13,886 bases of DNA. It comes from Alistipes sp. GTDB taxonomy: Bacteria > Bacteroidota > Bacteroidia > Bacteroidales > Rikenellaceae. The number at the start of each line of letters is the position of its first letter. Positions within the stretch are counted from its first letter, which is position 1. The stretch lies in the NCBI GenBank assembly GCA_029051915.1, contig JAIDKM010000237.1, positions 1-13,886 of the forward strand. Reading direction: 5' to 3'. Under the pieces are notes generated by a model. It was not told the origin of the DNA. It ran no database searches and worked only from the letters and a program-made list of their open reading frames with translations. This document shows positions 13,527 to 13,886 of the stretch, in pieces. Both the position numbers and the translations under genes were made by a program.

Positions 13527-13886
13527 TGCAAAAAGCCCCCGAAAACTACTCCCGCAAAGGATGGATGGCGGCGGCGGCGCTCCTCGGAGTGCTCGCGGCC
13601 GTGAGTTTCATACCCCCGCAGAGCATCGGAAGCGTCGAGCTCCGCCGGGCCAACATCCTCTCGGATCTGGTGGAATTCGACGACCGGCCGGCGCTGCAGG
13701 CAGCTCCGTCGGCGATCTTCAACGAAGAGGAATTCCAGATCGACATGGCCGAAGTTACCGAGCGCATCGAAGCCGATACGCTGCCGCCGCGCGTGCAGAC
13801 GCTCTTCGAATGGACGAGCGGCCGCGACTCCGTCCGGCGGCAGGAAGTCCTGCCCGACACGACCCTCCGGGCCCGGCGCATCGTTC
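13523..13886 (+). CDS. Single-pass membrane or secreted protein, truncated by the right edge
   Basis: The frame is open from ATG 13523 (or the adjacent ATG at 13526) to the end of the window, giving at least 121 residues with no stop. A short cytoplasmic head (MMQKAPENYSRKGW) is followed by a hydrophobic helix at about 15-31 and then an acidic, soluble stretch beginning VELRRANILSDLVEF. From memory, an N-terminal anchor followed by a RxxNILSD segment occurs in large periplasmic SGNH/GDSL-type hydrolases of Bacteroidales, but the catalytic part would lie outside this window, so this is only a guess. It overlaps the metallopeptidase stop by 4 bases and is in the same operon. Confidence 0.75.
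   Translation, partial: MMQKAPENYSRKGWMAAAALLGVLAAVSFIPPQSIGSVELRRANILSDLVEFDDRPALQAAPSAIFNEEEFQIDMAEVTERIEADTLPPRVQTLFEWTSGRDSVRRQEVLPDTTLRARRIV

Noticed and set aside
1..13886. Defence system, toxin-antitoxin pair, prophage, insertion sequence or integron
   Set aside because: No transposase, integrase, nuclease-effector, reverse transcriptase or paired small ORFs of that kind were found on either strand; the genes are housekeeping and envelope genes.

Overview
The window is about 13.9 kb of gene-dense, GC-rich DNA from a member of the Bacteroidota. Every promoter I can support is of the Bacteroides type (-7 box TAnnTTTG, sometimes with a TTG/TTTG about 20 bases upstream), there are few Shine-Dalgarno sites, several lipoproteins carry a lipobox, and the genes include a Bacteroidota-style DUF4136 lipoprotein. 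High GC content together with this gene style points to Bacteroidales such as Alistipes (Rikenellaceae). That genus call is an inference from composition and protein style, not from a search.

Layout. (1) 123-3642, plus strand: lipA and lipB overlap by 4 bases (lipoic acid biosynthesis), followed by recJ (single-strand DNA exonuclease). The block ends at a strong two-way hairpin terminator at 3663-3701. (2) 3743-4270, minus strand: a small nitroreductase, divergent from the next block, with promoters that interleave in the 78-base gap. (3) 4349-7847, plus strand: a HAD-family phosphatase-like protein, a small outer-membrane beta-barrel protein, a lipoprotein, rdgB (dITP/XTP pyrophosphatase) and folE (GTP cyclohydrolase I), closed by an intrinsic terminator at 7875-7904. 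(4) 7997-9289, plus strand: a DUF4136 lipoprotein and an outer-membrane beta-barrel protein, closed by a two-way terminator at 9308-9345. (5) 9361-9579, minus strand: a 72-residue cysteine-rich lipoprotein with its own promoter. (6) 9683-12628, minus strand: a four-gene operon with stop/start overlaps throughout, read as LolC/LolE-like ABC permease, menG (menaquinone methyltransferase), LEA14-like lipoprotein and SPOR-like secreted protein. (7) 12768 to the right edge, plus strand: a membrane zinc metallopeptidase and a truncated single-pass membrane protein, preceded by a possible 21-codon leader ORF.

Most genes are core housekeeping (lipoylation, DNA repair, nucleotide-pool cleaning, folate/pterin entry, menaquinone) mixed with cell-envelope proteins of unknown role. 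I see no phage, insertion sequence, CRISPR, toxin-antitoxin or obvious defence system, no tRNA or rRNA, and no gene-free stretch longer than 300 bases. The most unusual items are the duplicated-motif Cys/Glu-rich mini-lipoprotein with a palindrome in its leader, the large hydrophilic insertions in LipB, the interleaved divergent promoters, the near-leaderless folE promoter geometry, and the leader ORF coupled to the metallopeptidase.
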